This document shows positions 34,117-43,424 of a DNA stretch of 64,000 nucleotides, piece by piece (the first letter of the stretch is position 1; every line of letters begins with the position of its first letter). Below the pieces are notes generated by a model. The model saw only the letters and a program-made list of their open reading frames with translations, was not told the origin of the DNA and searched no databases. Source of the stretch: Anaerotignum lactatifermentans (lineage in GTDB: Bacteria > Bacillota > Clostridia > Lachnospirales > Anaerotignaceae); contig NZ_JACSNY010000003.1 of the NCBI RefSeq assembly GCF_016902535.1, positions 1-64,000 of the forward strand. The letters run 5' to 3'. Position numbers and translations under genes: made by a program.

Positions 34117-34380
34117 ATGAACAACAACATCAATGAAACACAATATTTCGGCAGAACGGGCAAAGAACCGGAAAATGAGGCAAAGCGCATCCTGATCTCT
34201 GTCAGCACGGCTTTGCGGGAAAAAGGCTATAACCCGGTCAATCAGATCGTGGGCTATATCCTCTCCGGCGACCCTACTTATATCACAAGCTATCTGAACG
34301 CCAGAGCCATGATCCGCAAGCTGGAACGAGACGAGCTGCTGGAAGAACTGGTAAAGGATTATCTGGACAGAAACGAGTAA
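34117..34380 (+). CDS. ireB: IreB family regulatory phosphoprotein
   Basis: An 87-residue protein (DUF965) with the family core [20 protein letters not shown] and LIR-like [20 protein letters not shown]. IreB in enterococci is phosphorylated by the IreK Ser/Thr kinase on an N-terminal threonine; a matching Thr lies in NINETQYF. I chose ATG 34117, since the open frame upstream lacks a site. It is followed by ruvX and yrzB, the conserved Firmicutes order. Confidence 0.95.
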   Translation: MNNNINETQYFGRTGKEPENEAKRILISVSTALREKGYNPVNQIVGYILSGDPTYITSYLNARAMIRKLERDELLEELVKDYLDRNE

Positions 34381-34396
34381 GAAAGAGGAACGATTT

Positions 34397-34825
34397 TTGC
34401 GTATATTAGGACTGGATTTCGGAGACAAGACCATTGGCGTAGCCATCAGTGATCCTTTGGGCTGGACGGCCCAGGGGGTGGAGATCATCCGCAGGGAAAC
34501 GCCCCAGGAGATTAAAAAGCCCATGCGGCGTCTGGCGGAGATCATAGAGGAATATCAGGTAGAAGAGATTGTGCTGGGCTACCCTAAAAATCTGGATAAT
34601 ACGGAGGGAGAACGCTGTGAGAAGACACAGGCCTTTGCCCAGCGTCTGCGGGGACGGTTCCCCAAGATCCCTCTGGTGCTCTGGGATGAGCGCTTCAGCA
34701 CCATTGCGGCGGAGCGCGCCCTGCGTCTGGCGGATCTGAGCCATGACAAAAGAAAGAGCGTCATTGATAAAATGGCGGCGGTCCATATCCTGCAGGGATA
34801 TCTGGACAGCAAAAGCCGCGGATAA
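34397..34825 (+). CDS. ruvX: Holliday-junction resolvase-like nuclease RuvX (YqgF)
   Basis: The 142-residue RNase H-fold protein has GLDFGDKTIGVAISDP at the N-terminus, the acidic LGYPKNLDNTEG and the C-terminal WDERFSTIAAE and KMAAVHILQGYL motifs. It starts with TTG after AAAGAGGAACG. RuvX/YqgF is essential in many bacteria and takes part in 16S rRNA maturation and possibly DNA repair. Confidence 0.95.
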   Translation: MRILGLDFGDKTIGVAISDPLGWTAQGVEIIRRETPQEIKKPMRRLAEIIEEYQVEEIVLGYPKNLDNTEGERCEKTQAFAQRLRGRFPKIPLVLWDERFSTIAAERALRLADLSHDKRKSVIDKMAAVHILQGYLDSKSRG

Positions 34826-34841
34826 TATAGGAGAAAAACAT

Positions 34842-35150
34842 ATGAGCGATATTTTTCAGGAAGCAGATGAACTGGAGTTTGAGACGGTGGTTATGACCGA
34901 CGAGGACGGAACAGAAGTGGAATTTTCCATTATTGACAATGTAACCAGCGGTACAGACCGGTATCTGCTGGTGGTGGAGACAGAGCGTATGGACGACGAC
35001 GAGAGCGAAGCGCTGATTTTAAAGGAAGTCGCTATCCATGCCCAGGACATTACCTATGAACTGGTAGAAGACACGGCGGAACTCGACCGTGTAGCGGATC
35101 TTTTCGCCCAGAAAGGCGAGGATTACGAGGTATCCTTTACGGAGGAATAA
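34842..35150 (+). CDS. yrzB: DUF1292 protein (YrzB-like)
   Basis: A 102-residue acidic protein with the DUF1292 pattern: VVMTDEDGTEVEFSIIDNV, then YLLVVETE and EALILKEV. I chose ATG 34842, after AGGAGAAAAACAT. It belongs to the ireB-ruvX-yrzB trio. Function is unknown. The 35151-35427 gap holds two GC-rich hairpins and a probable rnjA promoter. Confidence 0.93.
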   Translation: MSDIFQEADELEFETVVMTDEDGTEVEFSIIDNVTSGTDRYLLVVETERMDDDESEALILKEVAIHAQDITYELVEDTAELDRVADLFAQKGEDYEVSFTEE

Positions 35151-35255
35151 ACTGGAATGGTCAGGGACGGCCAAAGGCCGGCCCTTTACCCATATGTGCG
35201 GAAAAAAGTGAGCATAATGAAATAAGGGGAAAGGCAGAGCTTTTTTGCGGGAGGA

Positions 35256-35288
35256 AAACGCGCCGTACGGATTGTGACGCGTTTTTTT
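35256..35288 (+). terminator. Terminator after the ireB-ruvX-yrzB operon
   Basis: AAACGCG (35256-35262) pairs with CGCGTTT (35278-35284), then a T-run. A weaker GGCC-rich hairpin lies before it at 35164-35190. Confidence 0.75.
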
Positions 35289-35427
35289 CCAATGGAGAAG
35301 CGGCTGCTCTTTTTCTGGTTCCCTCCTGTTTTTGCAGGGGCTTTGTTTTTGTGTTTATTTCAGACTTTTTTACGGCATACTATAAAAATATGACAACAGA
35401 AGAAGAGAAAAAAAGGAGGTGAGTTTT

Positions 35428-37110
35428 TTGGCAAATAGAAGATCGAAGCCCAAAACGAAGCTGAAAGTCATTCCTTTGGGCGGACTGGAAGAAATCGGGA
35501 AGAACATGACCGTATTGGAGTACGGAAACGATATTGTCATCATTGACTGCGGTCTGGCGTTCCCCGAGGACGATATGCTGGGGATCGACCTGGTCATCCC
35601 GGATATCACATATTTGACAAAAAACGCGGACAAAATCAGAGGCATCGTGCTGACCCACGGCCACGAGGACCACATCGGGTCCCTGCCTTATGTATTAAAA
35701 CAGCTGAATGTGCCAGTGTTTGGCACGCTGCTGACACTGGGGCTTTTGGAGAATAAGCTCCGGGAGCATAAAATGCTGGATTCCACCAGACGGCACACCG
35801 TAGTGCCCGGGGAAAAGGTGAAGCTGGGGGAAATGGTGGTGGAATTCATCCATACCAACCATTCCATTGCCGATTCTGTGGCACTGGCCATCCATACCCC
35901 TGTGGGTGTGGTTATCCATACCGGGGACTTTAAGGTGGACTATACCCCTATCGACGGGGAGATCATTGACCTGCAGCGTTTTGCCCAGCTGGGCAGTGAG
36001 GGCGTCCTGCTGCTGATGAGCGACAGCACCAACGCGGAGCGCAAGGGCTTTACCATGTCGGAAAAGAATGTAGGAAAGGTATTTGAGCGTATTTTTGAGG
36101 ATACCCCCAGAAACCGCATTATGGTAGCCACATTTTCCTCCAATATCCATCGTATCCAGCAGATCATCAACGCCGCTTATATGTATGGCAGAAAGGTAGC
36201 CATCATCGGCAGAAGCATGCTCAACGCCGTAAAGACGGCTTCGGAGCTGGATTATCTGTGGATTCCCCCCAGAACGCTCATTGAGATCACAGAAATCAAA
36301 AATTACCGGGACGAGCAGCTGGTCATCATTACCACCGGCAGCCAGGGCGAGACCATGTCGGCCCTGTCCCGAATCGCCATGAACGAGCATAAACAGGTTT
36401 CCGTGAAGCCTGATGACAAAATCATCATCAGTGCTTCCGCTATTCCCGGCAACGAGAAGAATATTACCCGGGTAGTCAACGAACTGCTGAAAAAGGGCGC
36501 CGATGTGGTATATGGCGGCATTGAGGATATCCATGTATCCGGCCATGCCCGCCAGGAAGAGCTGAAGCTGATGTTGGCGCTGACGAAGCCCAAATTCTTC
36601 ATGCCCGTCCACGGGGAATATATGCACCTGTCCTGTCACAGAGATTTGGCCATCAGCATGGGCATGGACAAGAAAGATATTTTTGTTATGAAGCTGGGCG
36701 AGGTGCTGGAACTGTCCAAAAACGACGCGAAGGTTACGGGCACTGTCCCTGCCGGTCAGGTGATGGTAGACGGTCTGGGCGTCGGCGACGTGGGCAATAT
36801 CGTTCTGCGGGACAGAAAGCATCTGTCTCAGGACGGCCTGATGGTCGTGGTGGTTTCCATGGACGCGGAAAACGGCCTGATTATGGCCGGCCCCGATATT
36901 ATTTCCCGCGGCTTCGTTTATGTGCGTGAGTCCGAAAGCCTCATGGACGGCGCCAAGGAAGTGGTGCTGAAAGCATTGATGGAATGTGAGGAAAAGAATA
37001 TCACCAGCTGGAACTATATCAAATCGCTGATTAAAGATACACTGAAGAACTATATCTGGCAGAAAACAAAGAGAAGTCCTATGATTCTGCCGATTATTAT
37101 GGAAGTGTAA
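35428..37110 (+). CDS. rnjA: Ribonuclease J
   Basis: A 560-residue metallo-beta-lactamase/beta-CASP nuclease. HGHEDHIGS is the zinc motif, MSDSTNAERKG and TFSSNIHRIQQI belong to the CASP part, and HVSGHARQEE then MPVHGEYMHL carry the final histidines. It has 5'-exo- and endonuclease activity in mRNA decay and rRNA processing. I chose TTG 35428, eight bases after GGAGG; the GTG at 35419 lies inside the ribosome site. It runs alone, with a terminator after it. Confidence 0.96.
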   Translation: MANRRSKPKTKLKVIPLGGLEEIGKNMTVLEYGNDIVIIDCGLAFPEDDMLGIDLVIPDITYLTKNADKIRGIVLTHGHEDHIGSLPYVLKQLNVPVFGTLLTLGLLENKLREHKMLDSTRRHTVVPGEKVKLGEMVVEFIHTNHSIADSVALAIHTPVGVVIHTGDFKVDYTPIDGEIIDLQRFAQLGSEGVLLLMSDSTNAERKGFTMSEKNVGKVFERIFEDTPRNRIMVATFSSNIHRIQQIINAAYMYGRKVAIIGRSMLNAVKTASELDYLWIPPRTLIEITEIKNYRDEQLVIITTGSQGETMSALSRIAMNEHKQVSVKPDDKIIISASAIPGNEKNITRVVNELLKKGADVVYGGIEDIHVSGHARQEELKLMLALTKPKFFMPVHGEYMHLSCHRDLAISMGMDKKDIFVMKLGEVLELSKNDAKVTGTVPAGQVMVDGLGVGDVGNIVLRDRKHLSQDGLMVVVVSMDAENGLIMAGPDIISRGFVYVRESESLMDGAKEVVLKALMECEEKNITSWNYIKSLIKDTLKNYIWQKTKRSPMILPIIMEV

Positions 37111-37125
37111 ACAGGGACTGAAAAG

Positions 37126-37172
37126 AAGGGTATCCCCTGTGTCATGATGATGACCAGAGGATACCCTTTTTG
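37126..37172. terminator. Terminator after rnjA
   Basis: AAGGGTATCC (37126-37135) pairs with GGATACCCTT (37159-37168), plus an inner CTG/CAG pair. It probably also serves the convergent minus-strand gene. Confidence 0.9.
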
Positions 37173-37183
37173 TATGAAAGCAT

Positions 37184-37732
37184 TTATTCAAATACACAGT
37201 TGTTGACGCAGACATTCATGAAATACCCGTCACATACGCCTACTACGGTAACGCTGTCGCCTTCCTGCAGTTCCATGACCTGCTGAATCTGAGCGTCATC
37301 GGAGAAGTAGCACTGCACAGAGGTAATGGAAAATTCCTCTCCGGCAAAGGTGATGTATATGTCATCCAATATATCTTTGCCGATGGATTCCACGGTGCCG
37401 CTCAGACGCAGTGTTTTGCCGTCATAGAGGGCATCCGCCTTTACCTCGTTGGTTTCGTAGGCATCCAGCAGTTCTGCCGGGGAAACGTCCAGAATCTCCA
37501 CAGTTTCTGCCTTTGTTTCTGTGCCGGAGTCAGAAGCAGGCGTTGATGTCTGGCCGGAATCTCCCATGGCACTGCCCAAAGCGCCCAGAAAAATCAGCAC
37601 AAAAATTACAATCAGAATCCATTTCAGCTTCCCTTTCTGCTTCCTGCCGCATTGGGAGCAGACGGAAGCCGCCGCCGGTATCTCCGACTGACAATACTTA
37701 CAGTGTTTTGTTTGGTTTTCATTGTTTGGCAT
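37184..37732 (-). CDS. Zinc-ribbon membrane protein with OB-fold domain
   Basis: The 182-residue protein has an N-terminal zinc ribbon (CKYCQS...CSQCGRKQ, residues 11-31), one membrane segment (about 37-57), a Ser/Thr/Pro-rich linker, and a C-terminal tRNA_anti-like OB fold (about 85-182; GKTLRLSGTVESIGKD, then VTVVGVCDGYFMNV). The OB domain should be outside the cell. Such proteins are common in Clostridia, with unknown function. It is divergent from the XRE gene across a dyad. Confidence 0.85.
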   Translation of the reverse strand: MPNNENQTKHCKYCQSEIPAAASVCSQCGRKQKGKLKWILIVIFVLIFLGALGSAMGDSGQTSTPASDSGTETKAETVEILDVSPAELLDAYETNEVKADALYDGKTLRLSGTVESIGKDILDDIYITFAGEEFSITSVQCYFSDDAQIQQVMELQEGDSVTVVGVCDGYFMNVCVNNCVFE

Positions 37733-37761
37733 AGTATCCTCTCCTTATGTGAATTTAATAA

Positions 37762-37784
37762 TATGTTGCATCTTTAGCAACATA
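37762..37784. promoter_or_regulatory. Dyad operator between zinc-ribbon and XRE genes
   Basis: TATGTTGC-ATCTTTA-GCAACATA is a perfect 8+8 inverted repeat midway between two divergent genes, overlapping AT-rich -10-like sequences. It is the likely binding site of the XRE protein. Confidence 0.65.
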
Positions 37785-37839
37785 ATAATAGATAGACCGT
37801 GGTAATGTCAAGCTAAAAATGATGGGAGGACCGCTTGGC

Positions 37840-38106
37840 ATGAAAATATATGAGTACGAAGGAAAGAAAAATATCTGCGGAGAGAATATCCGACGTATTC
37901 GCGGAGAAAAGAAGCTATCCCAGGCAAAACTGTCCCAAATGCTGCAGCTGGAGGGCATTGTGATCGACCGGTATTCCATCTGCCGCATGGAGAAGGGGGA
38001 GCGGTTCATCGCCGATTATGAGCTGTACAAGATCGCCAGGGTACTGGAGGTGCCTATGGAGGATTTGTTTCGGGAGGATTCCGAAGAGGATTGCGCCAAG
38101 GCGTAA
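37840..38106 (+). CDS. XRE-family helix-turn-helix regulator
   Basis: An 88-residue protein almost wholly made of one HTH_3 domain: GENIRRIRGEKKLSQAKLSQ, then the recognition helix with VIDRYSICRMEKGER. A short acidic tail follows. I chose ATG 37840, nine bases after GGGAGGA. It probably represses itself and perhaps the divergent membrane protein through the dyad at 37762-37784. Confidence 0.9.
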   Translation: MKIYEYEGKKNICGENIRRIRGEKKLSQAKLSQMLQLEGIVIDRYSICRMEKGERFIADYELYKIARVLEVPMEDLFREDSEEDCAKA

Positions 38107-38193
38107 TATATAGTAAAATATCATCCGTGGAATAGAAAACAGTACCGCCCCGATTGCCTGACAGTTGGGGCGTTTTCAAAAGGAGCGAGAAGG

Positions 38194-39324
38194 ATGCAGT
38201 CCATTGGCGAGATCAAAGAAACGCTGGCCGCCTGCCCCCCGGAGGGGCTGCCGGAGGCCTTGTCCATCTTGGAGGGGGATCAGAGAAAAGGCGTGCAGAA
38301 TCTGGTAAAACAGTTTCAAAAAAAATACGAGGCATATCTTTCGGAATTGGAGCGGCTGGAGGAGATCCTGACCTACGAGCGGGAATGCTATGGGCAGGGA
38401 ATGACACTGGTGGCGGGCATTGACGAGGTAGGCCGCGGGCCGCTGGCGGGACCGGTGGTGGCAGCGGCGGTGATTCTGCCCCCAAATCATAAGATCCCCG
38501 GCATCAACGATTCCAAAAAGCTGACGGCGAAAAAGCGGGAGGAACTCTGCGCTGTCATCAAAAAAGAAGCGGTGGCCTGGGCCGTGGGCGTTGTTTCCCA
38601 TGAGCGCATCGACGAGATCAATATTTTGCAGGCCACTTATGAGGCCATGCGGCAGGCCATTTCCAAGCTGGAGGTACAGCCGGAGTTTATTCTGGCCGAT
38701 GCCGTCACTATCCCCGGCATAGAGATCCCCCAGAAGGGCATCATCAAGGGGGATGCCAAAAGCGCTTCCATCGGCGCCGCCAGCATTGTGGCGAAGGTTA
38801 CAAGAGATGCCATGATGGAGGCTATGGAGGAACTGTATCCCGGCTATGATTTTGCCTCCAACAAAGGCTATGGTTCCCAGAAGCATCTGGCAGGTATTGC
38901 CAGACAGGGGCTTTGCCCCATCCACCGGCGCAGTTTTGTGAAAAATCTGATGCAGGGGCGGCCGGAGGAGAACAAAACGGCGGGGAATATCGGTGAGGCG
39001 CTGGCCGTCCGGGAAATGAAACGGCAGGGCTACGAGATTCTGGCGCAGAATTACCGGGGGAGCCGGGGAGAAATCGATATTATCGCCCAGAAGGAAGGCC
39101 TGCTGGTCTTTACGGAGGTAAAGGCGAGAAAAGGCCGGGAACAGGGGCTGCCGGGGGAGGCCGTAGACCGGCGCAAGCGGGAGCGGATCATCCGGACGGC
39201 GGAGGAATATCTGGCGGAGAAAGAAATCACGGAACGGGACTGCCGCTTTGATGTGGCGGAGGTTCTGGAAGAGGATGGAAAGAAATATTTTCGATATATA
39301 GAAAACGCTTTTACGGCGGAATAG
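38194..39324 (+). CDS. rnhB: RNase HII fused to a YraN (UPF0102) nuclease-like domain
   Basis: One 376-residue frame holds two usually separate proteins. Residues ~70-255 are RNase HII: GIDEVGRGPLAGP with Asp77-Glu78, NDSKKLTAKKRE, ILADAV, GDAKSASIGAASI and HRRSFV. Residues ~262-376 are YraN: GEALAVREMKRQGYEILAQN, then SRGEIDIIAQK and VFTEVKARKGRE. A helical ~65-residue N-terminal extension precedes RNase HII. RNase HII removes ribonucleotides from DNA; YraN is a restriction-endonuclease-fold protein of unknown role. The adjacent genes rnhB and yraN are often neighbours, so the fusion is plausible. Confidence 0.95.
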   Translation: MQSIGEIKETLAACPPEGLPEALSILEGDQRKGVQNLVKQFQKKYEAYLSELERLEEILTYERECYGQGMTLVAGIDEVGRGPLAGPVVAAAVILPPNHKIPGINDSKKLTAKKREELCAVIKKEAVAWAVGVVSHERIDEINILQATYEAMRQAISKLEVQPEFILADAVTIPGIEIPQKGIIKGDAKSASIGAASIVAKVTRDAMMEAMEELYPGYDFASNKGYGSQKHLAGIARQGLCPIHRRSFVKNLMQGRPEENKTAGNIGEALAVREMKRQGYEILAQNYRGSRGEIDIIAQKEGLLVFTEVKARKGREQGLPGEAVDRRKRERIIRTAEEYLAEKEITERDCRFDVAEVLEEDGKKYFRYIENAFTAE

Positions 39325-39336
39325 GAGGACGGAAAC

Positions 39337-40146
39337 TTGAAACTGATAGAAAAAGACGGTCTGGAACTGGTGACCTTTGATAATCTGACGGCAACGGGCA
39401 TGGTAAAGCACGGATTTACCACCCGTCACGGCGGCGTCAGCACAGGATGCTACGCCTCTATGAATATGGGCTTCAGCCGGGGCGAGGAACGTGCGCCGGT
39501 GGCGGAGAACTACCGGATTCTGGCAAGGGCGCTGGAGCTGGACGAAACCGCTTTTGTGGCGACCCAGCAGACCCATACCACCAATATCTTAAAGGTGGGA
39601 GCGGCGGACAAGGGCAGCGGCGTGACAAAGGACAGGGAATACAAAGATGTGGACGGCCTTATGACTGATGAGGCAGGCATCAATCTGGTGATCTTCGGTG
39701 CCGACTGTGTGCCTGTGTTCCTGCTGGACCCGGAGCATCACGCCATCGGCATGGCCCACTGCGGCTGGAAGGGCACAGCCAACGGCATGGCCAAAAAGAT
39801 CGTGGAGCGGATGACGGCGGAATACAGCACCGACCCGCAAAAGCTGGTGGCAGCCATTGGTCCCTCCATTGGGAAATGCTGCTTTCAGGTGGACGACCCG
39901 GTAGTTAACCTGTTCCGCAGACAGCTGTATTTTGCTGATGAGGTGATCTTTGACGATCCTTCCGAGGAAGGAAAGTACAAAATCGACCTGTGGGAGACCA
40001 ACCGGCGTCTGCTGGCGGACTGCGGCGTAAAAAATATCGAGATCGCCGGGCTGTGTACTATGTGCGATACAGAACGGTTCTATTCCCATCGGAAAATGGG
40101 CGAGCGCCGGGGCGTTATGGCGGGGGTCATGTGCCTTTGTGAATAA
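39337..40146 (+). CDS. pgeF: Peptidoglycan editing factor PgeF (multicopper oxidase-like YfiH)
   Basis: The 269-residue protein has the laccase-domain motifs ATQQTHTTNI, FGADCVPVFLLDP, AHCGWKGTANGMAKK and GPSIGKCCFQVDDPV, holding the His-Cys-His metal site. The C-terminal motif RFYSHRK is near residue 247. Proteins of this family remove L-Ser-containing mis-formed muropeptide precursors or act on purine nucleosides. It starts with TTG, with AGGAGG upstream, 12 bases after the rnhB-yraN fusion, so they form one operon. Confidence 0.94.
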   Translation: MKLIEKDGLELVTFDNLTATGMVKHGFTTRHGGVSTGCYASMNMGFSRGEERAPVAENYRILARALELDETAFVATQQTHTTNILKVGAADKGSGVTKDREYKDVDGLMTDEAGINLVIFGADCVPVFLLDPEHHAIGMAHCGWKGTANGMAKKIVERMTAEYSTDPQKLVAAIGPSIGKCCFQVDDPVVNLFRRQLYFADEVIFDDPSEEGKYKIDLWETNRRLLADCGVKNIEIAGLCTMCDTERFYSHRKMGERRGVMAGVMCLCE

Positions 40147-40223
40147 AATCAGGGAAATAGCATCTGTTTTTTTGGAAACGGGTGTTATTTTTTTGTACAA
40201 ATTGGGAGAAAAGCCGGAAAACC

Positions 40224-40253
40224 TTGAATGCGAGCCATTTTTTGTGATATAAT
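40224..40253 (+). promoter_or_regulatory. der promoter
   Basis: TTGAAT (40224-40229), 18 bp, TATAAT (40248-40253). A leader of about 115 bases precedes der. Confidence 0.8.
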
Positions 40254-40374
40254 ACATAGAATGTAATCATGGGGGCATCTGCCCCTTGGAAAAAACTGTT
40301 TCATCTGATGGAAAGAAACGTGCTGTGTGATTTCAGAAGGGAAACAGATGAAGATAGAATTTGGAGGAAACAAC

Positions 40375-41700
40375 ATGAGCAAACCTATTGTAGCGGTAGT
40401 GGGCCGCCCCAATGTAGGCAAGTCCACTCTTTTCAACCGTTTGGCAGGCGAGCGCATTTCCATCGTGCAGGATACCCCCGGCGTAACCAGAGACCGGATC
40501 TATGCCGATGTGGAATGGCTGAACCATAAGTTTACACTGATTGATACCGGCGGTATGGAGATCGGTTCTGAGGAGATCATCCAGAAGCAGATCTTACAGC
40601 AGGCGGAGATCGCCATTGAGACAGCGGACGTGATTCTGTTCGTTACGGACGTAAAGGCCGGTGTCACCGATGATGACAGACAGGTGGCAAACAAGCTGCG
40701 CCGTACCAAAAAGCCTGTGGTACTGGCGGTCAACAAAGTAGACAGCGTAAAGCGGGACACCATGGATATCTATGAGTTTTATGAGCTGGCCATCGGCGAC
40801 CCCATGCCCATTTCCGCGGGACAGGCTCTGGGGCTGGGCGATATGCTGGATGAGGTGGTTGCTCATTTCCCGGAGGAAAGCGACCATCAGGAAGAGGATG
40901 ACGCCATCAAGGTAGCCATTATCGGCAAGCCCAATGTAGGCAAATCCTCGCTCATCAACCGGATTTTAGGGGAGGACAGGCTTATTGTCAGCAATATCCC
41001 CGGTACCACCAGAGACGCCATCGACTCTCCCATTGAGGTGGACGGCCAGAAATATGTCTTTATTGATACGGCGGGGATGCGCCGCAAAAGCAAGATCAAG
41101 GAAGAGATCGAGCGTTTCAGCATCATCCGTGCTGTGGCGGCGGTGGAACGCTGTGATGTGGCGGTGCTGGTCATCGACGCCAACGAAGGCGTAACGGATC
41201 AGGATACAAAGATTGCCGGCATTGCCCACGAAAGAGGGAAAGCGGCGATTATCGCCGTCAATAAATGGGATTCCATTGAAAAAAATGATAAGACCATGAA
41301 CCAGTATCTGAAGGATATCGGCAACGAACTGGCTTATATGCCCTATGCCCCCAGAGTGTTTATTTCCGCTCAGACGGGCCAGCGGGTGAACCGTCTTTTG
41401 GAAATGATCCGCACCGTCAATGAAAACCACGCCCTGCGTATCAGCACCGGCGTTTTGAATGAAGTTTTGATTGAAGCCACGGCTATGCAGCAGCCTCCTG
41501 CCGACAAGGGCAGACAGCTGCGGCTGTACTATATGACACAGGTATCGGTCAAACCCCCTACCTTCGTTATTTTCGTCAACGAAAGAGAGCTGTTCCATTT
41601 CTCTTACCGCAGATATATCGAAAATCAGCTGAGAGAAGCCTTTGGTTTTATGGGAACGCCCATTCATTTTATCGTCAGAGAAAAAGGGGATAAGGATTGA
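40375..41700 (+). CDS. der: Ribosome-biogenesis GTPase Der (EngA)
   Basis: The 441-residue protein has two tandem GTPase domains (G1 [12 protein letters not shown] at ~8 and [12 protein letters not shown] at ~185, NKVDS and NKWDS motifs) and the C-terminal KH-like domain. The 50S subunit needs it for assembly. I chose ATG 40375, seven bases after TTGGAGG, rather than the upstream ATGs at 40327 or 40348. plsY starts one base after its stop. Confidence 0.97.
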   Translation: MSKPIVAVVGRPNVGKSTLFNRLAGERISIVQDTPGVTRDRIYADVEWLNHKFTLIDTGGMEIGSEEIIQKQILQQAEIAIETADVILFVTDVKAGVTDDDRQVANKLRRTKKPVVLAVNKVDSVKRDTMDIYEFYELAIGDPMPISAGQALGLGDMLDEVVAHFPEESDHQEEDDAIKVAIIGKPNVGKSSLINRILGEDRLIVSNIPGTTRDAIDSPIEVDGQKYVFIDTAGMRRKSKIKEEIERFSIIRAVAAVERCDVAVLVIDANEGVTDQDTKIAGIAHERGKAAIIAVNKWDSIEKNDKTMNQYLKDIGNELAYMPYAPRVFISAQTGQRVNRLLEMIRTVNENHALRISTGVLNEVLIEATAMQQPPADKGRQLRLYYMTQVSVKPPTFVIFVNERELFHFSYRRYIENQLREAFGFMGTPIHFIVREKGDKD

Positions 41701-41701
41701 T

Positions 41702-42313
41702 ATGTTTCGACTGATTTGTTTGGCCATCGGGTACGCCATCGGCTGTATCCAGACGGCGTTTATCATGGGGAAGCTGTGCAAAACAGACTTGAGCAAGAAG
41801 GGCAGCGGCAATCTGGGCACCACCAACGCCCTGCGGGTGCTGGGCTTCAAGGCCGGAGCTGTGACCTTTATTGGGGATATTTTAAAGGGCGTTGTCAGTT
41901 TTCTGGTAGCCAGCTGGATTTTTCCCGACCAGGCTTTTCTGGCGGGGATCTATGGCTGTGCCGGGACCATACTGGGCCATGATTTTCCTTTCTACCTGCA
42001 TTTCAAAGGCGGAAAGGGCATCGCGGCTACCATCGGCATGGTGCTGTGCATCGGACTGACCCAGTCCTGGCAGCTGCTGGCCGTTTCCTATGTGATCGGC
42101 CTGGGCGCGGCTGTTCTGACAAAATATATTTCTGTGGGCTCCATATTATTTTCCATCTGCATCTGTGCCAGCGCGTGGGTCTTTGGCCTGCCAATGGAGG
42201 CGGCGGTCGTCCTGACGGCTCTGTCCGCTCTGGCGCTGTGGAAGCACCGCAGCAATATGAAGCGTCTGCTGGAAGGCAACGAAAACAAGTTTACATTAAC
42301 AAAGAAGGTATGA
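41702..42313 (+). CDS. plsY: Acyl-phosphate:glycerol-3-phosphate acyltransferase PlsY
   Basis: A 203-residue protein with five membrane segments. The catalytic loops are visible: GSGNLGTTNALRVLG (motif 1), GHDFPFYLHFKGGKGIAATI (motif 2, FKGGKG), and motif 3 near KHRSNMKRLLEGNE. It transfers an acyl group from acyl phosphate to glycerol-3-phosphate, the first step of phospholipid synthesis. The ATG lies one base after the der stop, and gpsA, which makes its substrate, follows 16 bases later. Confidence 0.96.
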   Translation: MFRLICLAIGYAIGCIQTAFIMGKLCKTDLSKKGSGNLGTTNALRVLGFKAGAVTFIGDILKGVVSFLVASWIFPDQAFLAGIYGCAGTILGHDFPFYLHFKGGKGIAATIGMVLCIGLTQSWQLLAVSYVIGLGAAVLTKYISVGSILFSICICASAWVFGLPMEAAVVLTALSALALWKHRSNMKRLLEGNENKFTLTKKV

Positions 42314-42329
42314 GAAAGGTGGTCTTGGG

Positions 42330-43319
42330 ATGAAAAAGGTAGCAGTGATCGGCTCCGGCAGCTGGGGAACGGCATTGGCAATGATGCTGGTTAACCACGG
42401 CCATGAGGTAAAGATGTGGGCCAGAAGTCAGGCGGCCGTAGACGAGATCAACGAAAAGCATACAAATGAGAAATATCTGCCGGGAGTTCTTCTGCCGGAA
42501 GGATTGACGGCCACCACCGACCGGGCGGCGGCAGTGGAAGGCGCCGAGATTGTCATTTCCGCGGTACCCTCCCGCGCGGTGCGCAGTACTATCACGGATT
42601 TTTCCCCGGTGTTGAAGGAAGGCACAGTACTGGTGAATGTGGCAAAAGGCTTGGAGGACGGCAGTCTGCTGCGGCTGTCCCAGGTCATTGGGGAATGCGC
42701 CCCCCAGTGTAAGATCTGCGTTCTGTCGGGCCCCAGCCATGCGGAGGAGGTAGCCCGGGAGATCCCCACCACCTGCCTGATCGCTTCTGAGGACGAGGCT
42801 ACCGCCAAGATGGTGCAGGAGGAGTTTATGAACCCCAGATTCCGGCTGTATACCAATACAGATGTGGTCGGTGTAGAAATGGGCGCCGCCATGAAAAATA
42901 TCATCGCGCTGGCGGCGGGCATGAACGACGGTCTGGGCTTTGGGGATAACTCCAAGGCGGCTCTGATGACAAGAGGCATTGCCGAAATGAAGCGTCTGGG
43001 CATTGCCATGGGCGGCAAGGCCGATACCTTCGCCGGACTTTCCGGCATCGGCGACCTGATTGTGACCTGTACCAGTATGCATTCCAGAAACCGCCGGGCC
43101 GGCATCCTGCTGGGCCAGGGCAAGAGCCTGCAGGAGACGCTGGATCAGGTGCAGATGGTCGTAGAGGGTGTTAATACCGTACAGGCGGCCTGCCATCTGG
43201 CGGAAAAATACCACGTGGACCTGCCTATTACCCAGGCCATCAATGACGTGCTCTTCCATGGCAAAGGCACCCAGGAGGCGGTGCTGGAGCTGATGACAAG
43301 ACAGGGCAAGAGCGAATAA
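42330..43319 (+). CDS. gpsA: NAD(P)-dependent glycerol-3-phosphate dehydrogenase
   Basis: The 329-residue protein has the N-terminal Rossmann motif VIGSGSWGTALAMM, catalytic Lys region SGPSHAEEVARE with EMGAAMKNIIALAAG, and DNSKAALMTRGIAEM. It reduces dihydroxyacetone phosphate to glycerol-3-phosphate, feeding PlsY next door. GGTGG and a GGGATG-type spacing precede the ATG. The hairpin at 43391 ends the der-plsY-gpsA unit. Confidence 0.97.
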   Translation: MKKVAVIGSGSWGTALAMMLVNHGHEVKMWARSQAAVDEINEKHTNEKYLPGVLLPEGLTATTDRAAAVEGAEIVISAVPSRAVRSTITDFSPVLKEGTVLVNVAKGLEDGSLLRLSQVIGECAPQCKICVLSGPSHAEEVAREIPTTCLIASEDEATAKMVQEEFMNPRFRLYTNTDVVGVEMGAAMKNIIALAAGMNDGLGFGDNSKAALMTRGIAEMKRLGIAMGGKADTFAGLSGIGDLIVTCTSMHSRNRRAGILLGQGKSLQETLDQVQMVVEGVNTVQAACHLAEKYHVDLPITQAINDVLFHGKGTQEAVLELMTRQGKSE

Positions 43320-43383
43320 AAATGGCAAATACATAAAGCAGGTTCCCCTTAAAAAACATTGGTTTTCTTAGGAGGATACCTGT

Positions 43384-43424
43384 AAAAAAATGACGTTTCC
43401 GAAAGGAAAACGTCATTTTTTTTA
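43384..43424. terminator. Terminator after gpsA, shared with convergent MFS gene
   Basis: TGACGTTTCC (43391-43400) pairs with GGAAAACGTCA (43405-43415), flanked by A7 and T8, so it works in both directions. Confidence 0.9.
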
